A stretch of 64,000 nucleotides of DNA from the NCBI RefSeq assembly GCF_046348265.1, contig NZ_JAXMEO010000010.1; one strand, given 5' to 3'. The notes under the pieces are model-generated. The model had not been told where the DNA came from. It ran no database searches and saw only the letters and a list, made by a program, of their open reading frames with translations. The stretch is from Pelomonas sp937871895 (GTDB lineage: Bacteria > Pseudomonadota > Gammaproteobacteria > Burkholderiales > Burkholderiaceae_C). Of this stretch, positions 10,071 through 17,928 are shown in pieces (position 1 is the stretch's first letter; each line of letters starts with the position of its first letter). Both the position numbers and the translations under genes were made by a program.

Positions 10071-11653
10071 GACAGCAGGTCCTCCAGTTTCGGAATACGC
10101 AAACGCTCGATTTCTTTCGGCTCGAACTTCGTCAATCCGCCGGCGTAGCTGCGCCCACCAGCAGTGTTCACGTTCTTGTTGAGCCAGGCCACCAGTTGCG
10201 ACATCGCCTGTGCGGAGAGCGGTTCACGTGGGTAGAGCCCATGGGCAATGTTGATGTGCCGTGCACCGCAGATATTGAGCGTGAACTGCGGCGGCCTGCG
10301 GGCCATATAGGTACACAAGATGGGCGCCGGCTTCTTGAGGCCCACCGACCACCAGGCTCGACGATGACGAGCAACATAGCCTTGGTCCGCACCTTGAAGC
10401 TTGGCCCAAGCCAGGAAGGCGGCAATGCGGCCCTTCTCTTCTGCCGTGAAGTCGTCCAAATCTGCAGGCAGGTCGATCACCCTACGAAGTACGTCCGCCG
10501 TGCGGAGGTGCGCGCCCGCTTGAATCAGATCGGTTGCCCGTGTGACCGCTGGCAGCTTGACTTGATCTGGCAGCCCGACCGCATGCCCGTCATCGATCCA
10601 GATGCTATTGGCGCCCGTCACTTGTCCACGGTGTACGCGGAAAAGCTCCCCCAGTTCGATGGAACCTGCCGACGCCGACGCCGATGGGCGGATGACGCTC
10701 GACCACCTGGACGTTGCCAACAGCTCATCACGCGCAACGCCCGTCCCTCCGGATAGCCCGTTGAGAACCGCCAACCCTCCCACGGAACGAACACGAATGG
10801 GCGAGTCCGTCTCGCCCATCCGAAAGCAGGTGATAGCACCCGTGGTTGCCGTGCCAGGGAACGCCTCAACCGTGGGCTCCAAGACATGGAGCGCAACGCC
10901 GCCCAACTCTTCGACCAACAGCCGGCGCAAGGCCGCCCCATAGTTCACGTCGAGCCACTCCGCCGAGGTGACGAAGGCGCCCAGATCTCCCGGCTTTGCC
11001 AGCAGACGAGTCTGCAAAAAGAAGTGCAAGTGAAGTCCGGCGAGCGCGCTGGCTTTGATGCCAAACTCCGCGAACTTCGACGCATACCAAGCTTTCCAGT
11101 CCGCCGCGATGCCGTGATGACGCACGTACGGAGGGTTGCCAACGAAGGCGGTAGTTCCCGCAATGCGCGGAAGTTTCACTTCTCGGTAGTCCTTGACCAT
11201 GACCTGAGCACGCCCAGCCCACCCCCGTGCATGGAGATTGGCTCGCAACATGAGCGCCGCCAATGGATCCATCTCCACGGCGATCAGTTGCGCCTTTGGG
11301 AAGTGGACCCCTGCCGCGAGGAGAAAACGGCCGGAGCCAGCACCTGGATCAACCACACGAGCAGGCTGACCTTGCGTCGAGAGCCAGGTCAGCATGGACT
11401 TAACGATGGACGGCGGGGTGTACACAGCGCCGCTGGTACGTCGTACTGCTGCCGAGCGAATCGCTGAGAACAGCTCCCCAAGCGGATCCCCGCCCTCCCG
11501 GATCAAAGCCCGTATGGCGTCAACCCCCACAGGTCCGTTCATCAAGCCTGTGGCTGTCCGAACCAATTCCCTCTCGGGCGCCGTCAGCCGTTCTGCCGGG
11601 TCGATCAGGGCAAGGCATAGGGCGATCAGCGCTGGTTCAGTTTGAATCTTCAT
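10067..11653 (-). CDS. N6-adenine DNA methyltransferase of the XamI-type system
   Basis: A 528-residue enzyme. The AdoMet-binding motif DPGAGSGRF is at residues 102-110, with VEMDPLAALMLRANL after it. The catalytic motif NPPYVRHH starts at residue 173, so the order is FxGxx-then-catalytic as in gamma-class (TaqI/Eco57I-like) adenine methyltransferases. A C-terminal target-recognition region fills the rest. It should methylate the adenine of the site cut by the downstream endonuclease. The frame extends far upstream, but the ATG at 11653 is preceded by GGAGAG and begins MKIQTEPALI, so it is chosen. It is first in a two-gene operon. Confidence 0.88.
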   Translation of the reverse strand: MKIQTEPALIALCLALIDPAERLTAPERELVRTATGLMNGPVGVDAIRALIREGGDPLGELFSAIRSAAVRRTSGAVYTPPSIVKSMLTWLSTQGQPARVVDPGAGSGRFLLAAGVHFPKAQLIAVEMDPLAALMLRANLHARGWAGRAQVMVKDYREVKLPRIAGTTAFVGNPPYVRHHGIAADWKAWYASKFAEFGIKASALAGLHLHFFLQTRLLAKPGDLGAFVTSAEWLDVNYGAALRRLLVEELGGVALHVLEPTVEAFPGTATTGAITCFRMGETDSPIRVRSVGGLAVLNGLSGGTGVARDELLATSRWSSVIRPSASASAGSIELGELFRVHRGQVTGANSIWIDDGHAVGLPDQVKLPAVTRATDLIQAGAHLRTADVLRRVIDLPADLDDFTAEEKGRIAAFLAWAKLQGADQGYVARHRRAWWSVGLKKPAPILCTYMARRPPQFTLNICGARHINIAHGLYPREPLSAQAMSQLVAWLNKNVNTAGGRSYAGGLTKFEPKEIERLRIPKLEDLLS

Positions 11654-11730
11654 TTCTAGGCTCTCCGCACATTGTGTCTCCGCGCCCGCACTCAGGCCAA
11701 AGAGACGGCCTTGAACCCAGCCGTCGGTGC

Positions 11731-12879
11731 TCAAAACAGCGCCTCTTGCCCGCGCAACGATGGCTTCACGAACTGGCTCAGGTCCACGGGCCGGCGTTCG
11801 CGCCGCAGGCCGAGCTTGTCGGCGGCGCGGCGAAAGCGCTGGTGCATCAGTTCGGCCCAGATGCCCTCGCCCCGCATGCGGCTGCCAAAGCGTGCGTCGT
11901 TGTCCTTGCCGCCGCGCATGTCGCGCACGCGGGCCATCACGCGCTCGGCGCGGTCGGGGTAGTGGCGTTGGAGCCAGTCCTGAAAGAGCGGGTTCACCTC
12001 CCAAGGCAGGCGCAGCGGGATGCTGAAGGCGCTGCTGGCGCCGGCTGCGGCGGCCGCTTCGAGGATGCGCTCGATCTCGGGTTCGTTGAGGAAGGGAATC
12101 ACCGGCGACACGCTCACGCCCACCGGCACGCCCACTTCGCTGAGGCGCCGGATGGTCTGCAGGCGCCGCTCGGGCGCGGCGGCGCGCGGCTCCAGGATGC
12201 GCGAGAGTCGGCTGTCCAGCGAGGTCACCGACACATAGACGCTGCACAGCCCCCGCGCCGCATGTGGGGCCAGCAGGTCCAGGTCGCGCTCGATGCCGGC
12301 GGACTTGGTGACGATGGAGAACGGATGCCGCGCCGCCACCAGCACCTCGATGCACGCGCGCGTGAGGCCGAGCTGGCGCTCGATGGGCTGGTAGGCGTCC
12401 GTCGCGGTGCCGATCACCAAAGCCGCCGGCTCATAGGCCCGGCTGGCCAGGGCCTCGCGCAGTCGCTCGGCCGCGTTGACCTTGGCCACGATGCGGGTCT
12501 CGAAGTCCAGGCCCGGCGAGAGGTTCAAGTAGCTGTGCGTGGGCCGCGCAAAGCAGTAGATGCAGCCGTGCTCGCAGCCCCGGTAGGGGTTGATGGAGAG
12601 GTCAAACGAGATGTCGGGCGATTGGTTGCTGGAGAGGATGCGGCCGGCGCGCTCTTCAATGATGTGCGTCTGCGGGGCCAGGCGCTCCTCCTGAGCTTCC
12701 TGGTCGAGCGTGCCCCAGCCGTCGTCCTCCTGCTCGCGCGCGACGCGCTCGAAGCGGTGCGGCATCGCCGTGGCGCTGCCGCGCCCTTTGATGGAGGCAA
12801 TGGACACGAGGCTGGGCTGCGCAGGGCCGATGCGCACGCGTGGGCGCTCGGGCGGGCTGGGGAATTCAGGCTTGGGCAT
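11731..12879 (-). CDS. PA0069-family radical SAM protein
   Basis: A 382-residue protein with a radical SAM cluster CEHGCIYC (Cys102, Cys106, Cys109; CxxxCxxC) after the conserved SFDLSINPYRG. A TIM-barrel-like core follows. The family is related to spore photoproduct lyase (SplB-like) and is named after Pseudomonas PA0069; its substrate is unknown. A perfect LexA box abuts the start codon, so a DNA-damage role is likely. The gene is transcribed divergently from norC, and the two share a 132-base intergenic region. The ATG at 12879 is the only start compatible with the box. Confidence 0.88.
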   Translation of the reverse strand: MPKPEFPSPPERPRVRIGPAQPSLVSIASIKGRGSATAMPHRFERVAREQEDDGWGTLDQEAQEERLAPQTHIIEERAGRILSSNQSPDISFDLSINPYRGCEHGCIYCFARPTHSYLNLSPGLDFETRIVAKVNAAERLREALASRAYEPAALVIGTATDAYQPIERQLGLTRACIEVLVAARHPFSIVTKSAGIERDLDLLAPHAARGLCSVYVSVTSLDSRLSRILEPRAAAPERRLQTIRRLSEVGVPVGVSVSPVIPFLNEPEIERILEAAAAAGASSAFSIPLRLPWEVNPLFQDWLQRHYPDRAERVMARVRDMRGGKDNDARFGSRMRGEGIWAELMHQRFRRAADKLGLRRERRPVDLSQFVKPSLRGQEALF

Positions 12880-12881
12880 GG

Positions 12882-12897
12882 CTGTGCTTTTATACAG
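12882..12897 (-). promoter_or_regulatory. LexA (SOS) box for the radical SAM gene
   Basis: The sequence is CTGT-N8-ACAG, read on the minus strand as CTGTATAAAAGCACAG. This is an exact match to the proteobacterial LexA consensus, with an A/T-rich core. It begins two bases upstream of the start codon of the radical SAM gene, so a bound repressor would block the promoter or initial transcription. About 38 bases separate it from the norC operator. Confidence 0.8.
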
Positions 12898-12935
12898 TAT
12901 TCAAGCCCGCCTGCAAATCGCCGCCGCCCGCGTTT

Positions 12936-12978
12936 CTTGAACCCCTTCAAGGACGCCACGGAGTGCGGCCCCTAGCCT
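12936..12978 (+). promoter_or_regulatory. norCB promoter: FNR/DNR-type palindrome plus -10 element
   Basis: The perfect inverted repeat CTTGAACCCCTTCAAG lies at 12936-12951, followed after 21 bases by TAGCCT at 12973-12978. The centre-to-centre distance of 32 bases is that of a class II activator site at -41.5. The half-site TTGAA differs from the usual TTGAT of FNR/DNR/NNR by one base. The same arrangement recurs before norQ. Confidence 0.7.
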
Positions 12979-13011
12979 TCGCACCCATCCACACAGCCCA
13001 TCGGAGGCCCC

Positions 13012-13437
13012 ATGAGCCCAGGCTTCACAGCCCAAGCGGCGCGCAACATCTTCTACGGCGGCACGCTGTTCTTCGTGCTCGTGTTTGCGGCGCTGATCCT
13101 GCACACCGAGACCCGCATCCCCGAGCGATCCAAGTCGGCCGAAATCACACCGGCCGTCGAGCGCGGCAAACGCATCTGGGAGACGCGCAACTGCATCGGC
13201 TGCCACACCCTGCTGGGTGAAGGCGCCTACTTCGCGCCCGAGCTGGGCAACGTCGTCACGCGGCGCGGGCCTGAGTTCATCAAGGCCTGGATGAAGGCGC
13301 AGCCCACCGGCGCGCCGGGCCGTCGCCAGATGCCGCAGTTCCACCTGACCGACCCGCAGCTCGACGACCTCGTCGAGTTCCTCAAGTGGACCAATGGCGT
13401 GAACACCGAGCAGTGGCCACCCAACAAGGAGGGTTGA
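13012..13437 (+). CDS. norC: NorC, cytochrome c subunit of nitric oxide reductase
   Basis: A 141-residue protein anchored by one N-terminal membrane helix (residues 14-31). It has a single periplasmic c-type heme site CIGCH (Cys61, Cys64, His65) and Met107 in RRQMPQF as the probable sixth ligand. It passes electrons to NorB for reduction of 2 NO to N2O. The start at 13012 is preceded by CGGAGG. norB follows after five bases, and both are driven from the upstream FNR-type promoter. Length and motif spacing are normal for the family. Confidence 0.95.
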   Translation: MSPGFTAQAARNIFYGGTLFFVLVFAALILHTETRIPERSKSAEITPAVERGKRIWETRNCIGCHTLLGEGAYFAPELGNVVTRRGPEFIKAWMKAQPTGAPGRRQMPQFHLTDPQLDDLVEFLKWTNGVNTEQWPPNKEG

Positions 13438-13442
13438 ACACC

Positions 13443-14849
13443 ATGAGCCTCTTGAAATTCCAATCGCAGTCGGTGTCGCGCCTGTACTTCATGGGCGCCA
13501 TCGGCCTCTTCGTCGGGCAGATCGTGTTCGGCATCGCGCTCGGGCTGCAGTATTTGATCGGCGACTTCGGCTTCCCGGCCGTGCCCTTCAACATCGCCCG
13601 CATGGTGCACACCAATCTGCTCATCGTGTGGCTCTTGATGGGCTTCATGGGCAGCGCCTACTACCTGATCCCGGAGGAAGCGCAGACCGAGCTGCACAGC
13701 GTCAAGCTGGCGAAGTGGCTGTTCTGGATCTTTCTCGTCGCCGGGGCGCTGACCATCCTGGGCTACCTGCTGGTGCCCTATGCCACGCTCGCGGCCGCCA
13801 CGGGCAACGACCTCATCGCCACCATGGGCCGCGAGTTCCTGGAGCAACCATTGCCCACCAAGGCGGGCATCGTCGTGGTGGCCCTGGGCTTTCTCTACAA
13901 CATCAGCATGACGGTGCTCAAGGGCCGCAAGACGGCCATCAGCCTCGTGCTGCTGCTGGGCCTGTGGGGGCTGGCGCTGCTCTTCCTGTTCAGCTTCGTC
14001 AACCCGCACAACCTGGTGCGCGACAAGATGTACTGGTGGTTCGTCGTGCACCTGTGGGTGGAGGGCGTGTGGGAGCTGATCCTCGCTTCGCTGCTGGCCT
14101 TCCTGCTGATCAAGACCACGGGCGTGGACCGCGAGGTGATCGACAAGTGGATGTACCTCATCATCACCTTTGCGCTCGTCACCGGCATCCTCGGCACCGG
14201 CCACCACTTCTACTTCATCGGCCTGCCGGGCTATTGGCAGTGGGTCGGGTCGGTCTTCAGCGCGCTGGAGCCCATCCCCTTCTTCGCGATGACGCTGTTC
14301 GCCTTCAACATGGTCCAGCGCCGCAAGCGCGAGCACCCCAACCAGGCCGCGGTGCTGTGGACCGTGGGCTGCGCGGTGATGGGCTTCCTCGGCGCCGGGC
14401 TCTGGGGCTTCATCCACACACTGAGCCCGGTCAACTACTACACCCACGGCAGCCAGGTCACGGCCGCTCACGGGCACCTGGCCTTCTACGGCGCCTATGT
14501 GATGGTGGTGATCGCGATGATCAGCTACGCCATGCCCATCCTGCGTGGCCGTGAGGCCAACCCACAGCGGGCGCAGAGCCTGGAGATGTGGGCCTTCTGG
14601 GTGATGACCATCAGCATGGGCGTGATGGTGCTGGCCCTCACCGGCGCCGGCATCCTGCAGATCTGGCTGCAACGCATCCCCGCCGATGGCCAGGCGATGG
14701 GCTTCATGCAGACGCAAGACCAGCTGCGCTTTTTCTACTGGATCCGCCTCGGCGGCGGCGTGGGCTTCCTCAGCGGCTTGCTGATGTACCTGGGCAGCTT
14801 CTTTGTCGGTGAGGGCGAGCAAGCCCTGCCGGCAACCGCAGCCGCCTGA
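13443..14849 (+). CDS. norB: NorB, catalytic subunit of cytochrome c-dependent nitric oxide reductase
   Basis: A 468-residue heme-copper oxidase-family membrane protein with about 12 helices. Conserved histidine regions are visible: MVHTNLLIVWLLMG (low-spin heme), HLWVEGVWELILAS, GTGHHFYFIG (FeB/heme b3 site) and HGHLAFYGAYVMVV. It reduces NO to N2O during denitrification. The start at 13443 (MSLLKFQSQSVSRLYF) is chosen over an upstream in-frame ATG inside norC. A strong terminator follows, so norCB is a bicistronic unit; the maturation genes norQ and norD are 5 kb away. Confidence 0.96.
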   Translation: MSLLKFQSQSVSRLYFMGAIGLFVGQIVFGIALGLQYLIGDFGFPAVPFNIARMVHTNLLIVWLLMGFMGSAYYLIPEEAQTELHSVKLAKWLFWIFLVAGALTILGYLLVPYATLAAATGNDLIATMGREFLEQPLPTKAGIVVVALGFLYNISMTVLKGRKTAISLVLLLGLWGLALLFLFSFVNPHNLVRDKMYWWFVVHLWVEGVWELILASLLAFLLIKTTGVDREVIDKWMYLIITFALVTGILGTGHHFYFIGLPGYWQWVGSVFSALEPIPFFAMTLFAFNMVQRRKREHPNQAAVLWTVGCAVMGFLGAGLWGFIHTLSPVNYYTHGSQVTAAHGHLAFYGAYVMVVIAMISYAMPILRGREANPQRAQSLEMWAFWVMTISMGVMVLALTGAGILQIWLQRIPADGQAMGFMQTQDQLRFFYWIRLGGGVGFLSGLLMYLGSFFVGEGEQALPATAAA

Positions 14850-14866
14850 TTCGCGCCCATGCACGC

Positions 14867-14893
14867 AACGCCCGGCCTCGGCCGGGCGTTTTT
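14867..14893 (+). terminator. Rho-independent terminator of norCB
   Basis: Perfect 11-base arms run from 14867-14877 and 14880-14890, in the form AACGCCCGGCC / GGCCGGGCGTT, and end in five T. The position, 18 bases after the norB stop, fits. Confidence 0.88.
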
Positions 14894-15005
14894 ACTTCGT
14901 GCCGGCCGATGCCTGCGCTGCATGGCGACGATGCGTGACTTTCAGGGTGCACCATGGCCTGCGGCCTAGACTGCCGTGTCCCCACTCGACCACCCTCAGC
15001 ACCCC

Positions 15006-15890
15006 ATGCGCCGCCCCCTGCTCTCCTTCTGCCTTGCGCTCGTCTGCTCGCTCGCCATCACCGGCACGGCCGCTGCACAAGCCGCCCCCAGCTACCCGCC
15101 CCACAGCCTCGACAACACCGAGCTGCGCGTGCTGCCCACCAATGCCGATGGCCGCAGCTACCAGTTGCACGTGCACCTGCCGGCGTCCTTCCGCAAGGAC
15201 AAGAACCGCCGCTACCCCGTGCTCTTCGTGACCGACGGCTACTGGGACCTGGCCACCATGGCCGTCTCCTACAACAACCAGGTCTACGACAAGGTCCTGC
15301 CCGAGATGATCATCGTGGGCCTGGGCTACGCCGGCCAGAACCTCGACTACGGCGCCATGCGCGGCTGGGAGCTGTCTCCCGTTCGGCTCGGGATGTTGAA
15401 CTTCGGCACCGGCCATGCCGACAAGTTCCTGGCCTCGATTGAGAAGGACATCATCCCCTTCGTCGAGCGCGAGTACCGCGCCGACCCTGCACAGCGCTTC
15501 CTCGGCGGCAGCTCGCTCGGCGGCCTGTTCACGCTCTACGCGATGTACACCAAGCCCGAGCTGTTCAAGGGCTACATCGCCGCCAGCCCCGCCGTCGGGC
15601 TGGAGGACGACTGGCTGATCCGCCGCGCCCGCGACTGGGCCAAGACGGGCAAGCCCATCAACGCCCGCCTCTACGTCACCGGCGCCGAGTTCGAATGGCC
15701 CAAGTTCCTGGCCGCCATCAAGCGCTACCAGGCCGCCCTGCCTGAGCTCAAGCACCCTGGCCTTGCCTTCCAGACCCGCATCATCGACGGCGAGCGCCAC
15801 GCCGGCACCAAGGCCGAAAGCTATGCGCGCGGCATGCGCTATGTGTTTGCGCCGCTGGCGCCCGAGACCGGGCCGGACAAGGACAACTGA
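15006..15890 (+). CDS. Secreted alpha/beta hydrolase, esterase D/Fes-type
   Basis: A 294-residue protein with a signal peptide (MRRPLLSFCLALVCSLAITG, then TAAAQA). The core is the PF00756-type esterase fold: RRYPVLFVTDGYW near the oxyanion region, a nucleophile elbow GGSSLGGLFTLYAM, and a C-terminal His in IDGERHAGTKAES. Members include siderophore esterases, S-formylglutathione hydrolase and mycolyltransferases; the substrate here cannot be read. An in-frame ATG at 14976 exists, but the ATG at 15006 directly gives the signal sequence. The gene stands alone between the norCB terminator and the PEP-CTERM gene. Confidence 0.8.
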   Translation: MRRPLLSFCLALVCSLAITGTAAAQAAPSYPPHSLDNTELRVLPTNADGRSYQLHVHLPASFRKDKNRRYPVLFVTDGYWDLATMAVSYNNQVYDKVLPEMIIVGLGYAGQNLDYGAMRGWELSPVRLGMLNFGTGHADKFLASIEKDIIPFVEREYRADPAQRFLGGSSLGGLFTLYAMYTKPELFKGYIAASPAVGLEDDWLIRRARDWAKTGKPINARLYVTGAEFEWPKFLAAIKRYQAALPELKHPGLAFQTRIIDGERHAGTKAESYARGMRYVFAPLAPETGPDKDN

Positions 15891-15997
15891 CGCACGCAGG
15901 CCGGCGCGGCCAAATGGCTCATGCGCGTACGCCCCGAGCTGCGGGGTGCGCAGGCGCGATCTGCAGCGGCACACTGCGCGCGTCCTTGGAGCCCGCC

Positions 15998-16798
15998 ATG
16001 CCTACCGCCCTGTCCTTCGCCCGTCCCGCTAGTTTGGCCCTGTCGGTCGCGCTGGCGCTCAGCGCCCCGGCGCAGGCCGTCGAGGTCAACTCCCTGCCCT
16101 TCAACAACAGCGATGACTGGACCGTCATCGTGTTTGGCGGCACCTCCATGGTCGCCGGCGGCGGGCAAACGGTGCTGACCACCTCCGGGTCGGTCGGCGT
16201 CTGGTACGGCAACGGCGCGGCCTACGGCGACACGCCGGCCTGGAGCCTCGGCACGAGCAGCAGCGGCAACTACCTCAGCCTCACGGCCAGCTTCTCGGCC
16301 AACGCACGGGACTGGTCGGCCTACCTGTACGACCGCACCCACTTCGCCGCCTTCAGCTTTGCGCCCACCGGCTGTGACGGCAATGCCGGCTCCTGCTACG
16401 CCGCCGCGCCCTACGCCGGAGTGAGCGTCTCCCACGGCGCCGTGGGCAACCCCAACACCTACGCCGAGACCTTGATCCCCCTCGACCTGACGCAGACCCA
16501 CACCTTCGAGTGGCTGCTCAAGAACGGGCAGGTGGACTACCGCATTGACGGCAACGTCGTCTACAGCGGCGCCGCCTATGTCGTCGTGCCTGGCAGTTGG
16601 GTGGCCAGTACCGGCCTGCTTGTCATTGGCGATGGCAGCGCCACCACACTCACCGGCACGGGCAGCATGACCATCCTGGCCAATGCCGTGGACACCGCGC
16701 CCATCGCCGACCACCTGGCGCCCGTGCCAGAGCCCACCACGGCGGCACTGCTGCTGGCCGGACTTGGCCTGCTGGGCCTGCGGCGCCAACGGCGCTGA
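15998..16798 (+). CDS. PEP-CTERM sorting-domain protein
   Basis: A 266-residue exported protein. It has an N-terminal signal peptide (ALSVALALSAPAQA) and a Gly/Ser/Thr-rich beta-type body. The C-terminus is VPEPTTAALLLAGLGLLGL followed by RRQRR, a textbook PEP-CTERM signal for exosortase-dependent processing. The body has a few cysteines (CDGNAGSC) and resembles lectin-like or concanavalin-like extracellular domains only vaguely. No exosortase or EPS gene lies in the window. A start at 15914 would precede the signal peptide with unrelated residues, so 15998 is preferred. Function is unknown; it is likely a surface or matrix protein. Confidence 0.85.
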   Translation: MPTALSFARPASLALSVALALSAPAQAVEVNSLPFNNSDDWTVIVFGGTSMVAGGGQTVLTTSGSVGVWYGNGAAYGDTPAWSLGTSSSGNYLSLTASFSANARDWSAYLYDRTHFAAFSFAPTGCDGNAGSCYAAAPYAGVSVSHGAVGNPNTYAETLIPLDLTQTHTFEWLLKNGQVDYRIDGNVVYSGAAYVVVPGSWVASTGLLVIGDGSATTLTGTGSMTILANAVDTAPIADHLAPVPEPTTAALLLAGLGLLGLRRQRR

Positions 16799-16836
16799 GG
16801 CCAGCGCCGCCTGCGCTTGCAGCGAGTTCAGCGAGT

Positions 16837-17208
16837 TCAGCGCGGCTTGGCTTTGGCCAGGTTCACCGCCAGCCGCGCACGCACCACGTCGGCAATCAGC
16901 ACCAGCGGCAGCGGCTCGGCGTAGCGGAACTGCAAATTCCCCTTGGGTCCCGCATAGCGGGCCACGCGCTCGCGCAGCGCGGGCTCATCCACCACCGGCG
17001 GGTAGAGCCCCAGGTGCTGCTTGAAGGCGCCGTAGTACACGACCGCCCCGTGCTGGAACAGCGCCGGCATCTGGTAGCTGATGCGCTCCTCGGCCTGCGG
17101 TGCGGCATGGCGCACGGTCTGGCGCACCGCGCGCAGCACGGCCTGCACTTCGGGCGCGCAGCGGGCGATGTAGGCCTCAACCGCCGCGGCGCCGTCTGCC
17201 GGCGTCAA
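16837..17208 (-). CDS. DUF1801 (YdhG-like) protein
   Basis: A 123-residue protein with VEAYIARCAPEVQAVLRAVRQTVRHAAPQAEERISYQMPAL and AVVYYGAFKQHLGLYP, the signature of the DUF1801/YdhG fold; biochemical function is unknown. The best start is a TTG at 17208: it is preceded by AGGAGG and overlaps the stop of the upstream DUF4287 gene as TTGA, giving translational coupling. Frames extending further upstream run through the DUF4287 gene in another phase and are not credible. The two domains often occur in small stress-associated proteins, which is general knowledge rather than seen here. Confidence 0.75.
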   Translation of the reverse strand: MTPADGAAAVEAYIARCAPEVQAVLRAVRQTVRHAAPQAEERISYQMPALFQHGAVVYYGAFKQHLGLYPPVVDEPALRERVARYAGPKGNLQFRYAEPLPLVLIADVVRARLAVNLAKAKPR

Positions 17209-17420
17209 GCGCCCTCCTGGGCCCGCAAATAGGCCACCAGTGCATTGGCATGGCCATGGCCCATGCCGTGCTCGCTCTTGAGCCAAGCCACCACCTCCAT
17301 GTGCTTCAGGCCCTGCTGCTGCTTCAGCAGCTTGAACCAATGGCTGACCGGCTGGCCGTAGGTCTTCTCGATGGACGGGAAGTAGGACGCGGGGCCTTTG
17401 ACTTTGTCTTCGGTGGGCAT
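17205..17420 (-). CDS. DUF4287 domain protein
   Basis: A 71-residue protein, MPTEDKVKGPASYFPSIEKT onward, with the family's characteristic GQPVSHWFKLL and MEVVAWLKSEHGMGHGHANALVAYL segments. The fold is a small helical domain of unknown function. It is coupled by a four-base overlap to the DUF1801 gene downstream, forming a two-gene unit. The start at 17420 is chosen because the protein begins exactly with the family N-terminus; the longer frame upstream has no recognisable sequence. Confidence 0.8.
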   Translation of the reverse strand: MPTEDKVKGPASYFPSIEKTYGQPVSHWFKLLKQQQGLKHMEVVAWLKSEHGMGHGHANALVAYLRAQEGA

Positions 17421-17441
17421 GGGCAACTCCGGTGGGTGGCC

Positions 17442-17535
17442 GCGTGAGCAAGGCGGCGTGAGCAAGGCATGCGTGCAAGCGTATGCGACCTCGACGAACC
17501 AGGGGCCGCCAGATCGACGCCTAGGTGTCGCATAC
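17442..17535. repeat. Tandem 14-mer and spaced inverted repeat in divergent promoter region
   Basis: The region between the DUF4287 gene and the cupin gene holds two head-to-tail copies of GCGTGAGCAAGGC (17442 and 17456). It also holds a perfect 9-base inverted pair GTATGCGAC (17481-17489) and GTCGCATAC (17527-17535), 37 bases apart. The inverted pair could be a looped or double operator serving both genes. Confidence 0.5.
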
Positions 17536-17577
17536 TTCAATGTCCGGCCGATCGACACAGCCCCAGAAGGTGATCCC

Positions 17578-17928
17578 ATGGCGATGCCCCACGCAGGTTC
17601 AGGTGAGCTGATTCCCATCAGGCCCTTGGGCGTTGACTTGCCCCAACACCGCACCAGGGCGCTGGTGAAGACGGCGCGCCTGGAGCTGGTTCGCTTGGTC
17701 CTGCTGGCCGGCAAGTCGCTGCCGTCACACCAGGTGCCGGGCGACATCACCCTCCAGTGCCTGGAAGGCGCGGTCATGCTCAGCCTGGGCGCGCACACCC
17801 AGCCCTTGCGGGCCGGCGAGCTGGTCTATCTGGCGGGCGGCACAGCACATGGCCTGCTGGCCCTGGAGGACACATCCTTGCTGGTCACCATGGTGCTGGG
17901 CAGTGGCGCTAGCGCCGGTAGCGGTTGA
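17578..17928 (+). CDS. Small cupin-domain protein
   Basis: A 116-residue single-domain cupin. The region DITLQCLEGAVMLSLGAHTQPLRAGELVYLAGGTAHGLLALEDTSLLVTM fits cupin motifs 1 and 2, including the GELVYLAGGTAHG second motif. The usual first-motif histidines are largely missing; SHQVPGD retains one. Metal binding is therefore uncertain. Proteins of this size often act as small-molecule-binding or stress proteins. The start at 17578 follows AGAAGG at seven bases. The 3' end overlaps the convergent AraC-family regulator gene by 20 bases. Confidence 0.75.
   Translation: MAMPHAGSGELIPIRPLGVDLPQHRTRALVKTARLELVRLVLLAGKSLPSHQVPGDITLQCLEGAVMLSLGAHTQPLRAGELVYLAGGTAHGLLALEDTSLLVTMVLGSGASAGSG

Noticed and set aside
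10067..12355. 762-codon version of the methyltransferase
   Set aside because: The first 234 codons are antisense to the radical SAM gene; the ATG at 11653 has a ribosome-binding site and a normal N-terminus.
12879..13011. NorR/sigma54 control of norCB
   Set aside because: No GG-N10-GC type -24/-12 element was found; the FNR-type palindrome with class II spacing explains the promoter better.
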